Positions 38,970 to 40,000 of a DNA stretch of 40,000 nt are shown here, piece by piece. This stretch comes from Prorocentrum cordatum (taxonomy: Eukaryota; Sar; Dinophyceae; Prorocentrales; Prorocentraceae): positions 190,001 through 230,000 of the forward strand of contig CAUYUJ010015267.1 of the NCBI GenBank assembly GCA_963575745.1, read 5' to 3'. Each line of letters starts with the position of its first letter. Within the stretch, counting starts at the first letter, position 1. The translations under genes were made by a program, and so were the position numbers. The notes under the pieces were generated by a model. That model saw only the letters and a list, made by a program, of their open reading frames with translations. It searched no databases and had not been told where the DNA came from.

Positions 38970-39870
38970 ACCGGGGGGGTCACTACCGGTTCGAACCCCC
39001 CCCCCTCCTCAAAACCGGGGGGGGTCACTACCGGTTCGAGCCCCCCCCCCCCCCCAGCTCATCATGAAAAGGGGGGGTCCACTACCGGTTCGACCCCCCC
39101 CCCCTCCCTCGAAAACCGGGGGGGGGTCACTACCGGTTCAAATCCCCCCCCCCCGCCTCGAAAACCGAGGGGGGGTGCGGACAGTGGTGGGCTGGTGGTG
39201 GTGGGGACAGTGGTGAAGGGACAGCGGGACAGTGGTGGGGACAGTGGGACAGTGGTGGGGACGGTAGTGGTGGAGACACTGGTGAGGACAATGGTGGGAA
39301 CAGTGGGGACAGTGGACAGTGGTGGGGACGGTGGTGGTGGGGATAGTGGTGTGGGGACAGTGGGAATGATGTGGAAACAGTGGGACAGTGGAGGGTACAG
39401 TGGTGGTGGGGACAGTGGTGAAGGCGGTGGCGAGGACGACGGTGGGACAATGGGACAGAGGTACAGTGGGGACTGGCGGGGACAGTGGGGACAGTGGTGG
39501 GAACAGTGGAGCAGTTCAGTGGCACAGTGGGGATAGTCGGGCAGTGGTTGGGTGTGTGGAGAAAATGGGGAGAGTGGAACCGTGGTGGGAACAGTGGCGG
39601 GGACAATGGGGACAGTGCGACAGTGGTGGGGGCACTGGTGGGGACAATAGGGACGGTGGTGGAACAAGTGGGGGCAGCGGTGGTGAGGACAGTGGCGCTG
39701 GGAACAACAGTGGGGGATGTGGTGTGGACGGTGGTAGGGACCGGGAGTCGTTTGCTGGCGGTGAGTGGGGGGGGGAGAGGGGTCCGAACCGGTAGTGGCC
39801 CCCCCTCCGGTTTTCGAGGGGGGGGGGGTTCGAACTGGTAGTGACCCCCCCGGCTTTCGAGGGGGGGGGG
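38970..39870. repeat. Inverted G/C-homopolymer repeat blocks enclosing a GGGGACAGTGGT minisatellite
   Basis: Left block (38970-39172): four to five units of GGGGGGTCACTACCGGTTCG, CCCCCCCC and AAAACC. Right block (39780-39870) is the same unit inverted (CGAACCGGTAGTGGCC, TTCGAACTGGTAGTGACC). Between them, 39175-39735 is a degenerate GGGGACAGTGGTGG array. From 39870 to 40000 the sequence is G-rich homopolymer runs. Confidence 0.85.
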
Positions 39871-40000
39871 GGGGGAGGGGAAGGGTTAGGGAAGGGGGGG
39901 TTCGCGGGGGAGGGGAGGGGGGGGGTCCAGCAGGGGGGGGTGGATTTCGGAGCGGGGGGGCGGACCCCCGGGCTCCGGAGGAAAAGGGCGGCAATTTTCC

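Noticed and set aside
39062-39994. Minus-strand 310-codon Pro/His-rich frame
   Set aside because: It lies across the GGGGACAGTGGT minisatellite and homopolymer blocks; no complexity or motif.

Overview
The window looks like nuclear DNA of a dinoflagellate. The best evidence is a perfect copy, apart from the variable first base, of the dinoflagellate spliced-leader (SL) sequence at 10284-10304. Other support: GC-rich sequence, a dinoflagellate-style non-LTR retrotransposon, very dense satellites and microsatellites, and coding sequence cut by short inverted-repeat elements that behave like introners. Prorocentrum is a plausible genus, but that is inference from style only. No rRNA, tRNA, CRISPR or bacterial-type operon was seen.

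Layout. 1-2.4 kb: degenerate repeats and the first of three loci of a composite repeat (small hairpin, CAT-rich microsatellite, ~160-bp tandem units). 2.5-5.1 kb, minus strand: a multi-pass membrane-protein gene of unknown function, broken by four in-frame stops and two compensating frameshifts. 5.2-7.2 kb: a GTG/GTC microsatellite field enclosing an AT-rich hairpin. 7.3-8.0 kb, minus strand: a 3' fragment of a non-LTR retroelement. 8.4-10.1 kb: 148-bp and 78-bp tandem repeats. 10.28-15.75 kb, plus strand: a near-full-length non-LTR retrotransposon starting exactly at the SL copy (coiled-coil ORF1, damaged APE-type endonuclease, intact reverse-transcriptase ORF) and flanked by CCT-rich tracts. 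15.75-23.9 kb: microsatellites, a 179-bp MITE, a ~30-copy 89-bp satellite with NotI sites, a graded TGTGTCTG-to-CGCTG microsatellite and an ~83-bp array. 24.1-25.8 kb: gene A, unknown function. 26-30.8 kb: mostly intergenic, with dispersed inverted-repeat elements. 30.8-32.2 kb: gene B, unknown function. 33.0-33.35 kb: the 3' end of gene C. 33.35-40 kb: degenerate arrays, two more composite-repeat loci, a 60-bp array and a G/C-homopolymer block with inverted ends.

The most interesting system is the set of short (about 120-195 bp) terminal-inverted-repeat elements inside genes A, B and C. In five places, removing the element plus one copy of its short flanking direct repeat rejoins the two sides into one open frame without altering coding sequence. 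Only one of the five offers clear GT-AG splice sites. The elements fall into several unrelated sequence families, and two families also occur elsewhere in the window. This resembles introner elements with non-canonical splicing described in some dinoflagellates. It needs transcript data for proof.

Most very long open frames here are artefacts of stop-poor GC-rich repeats and are not annotated as genes.
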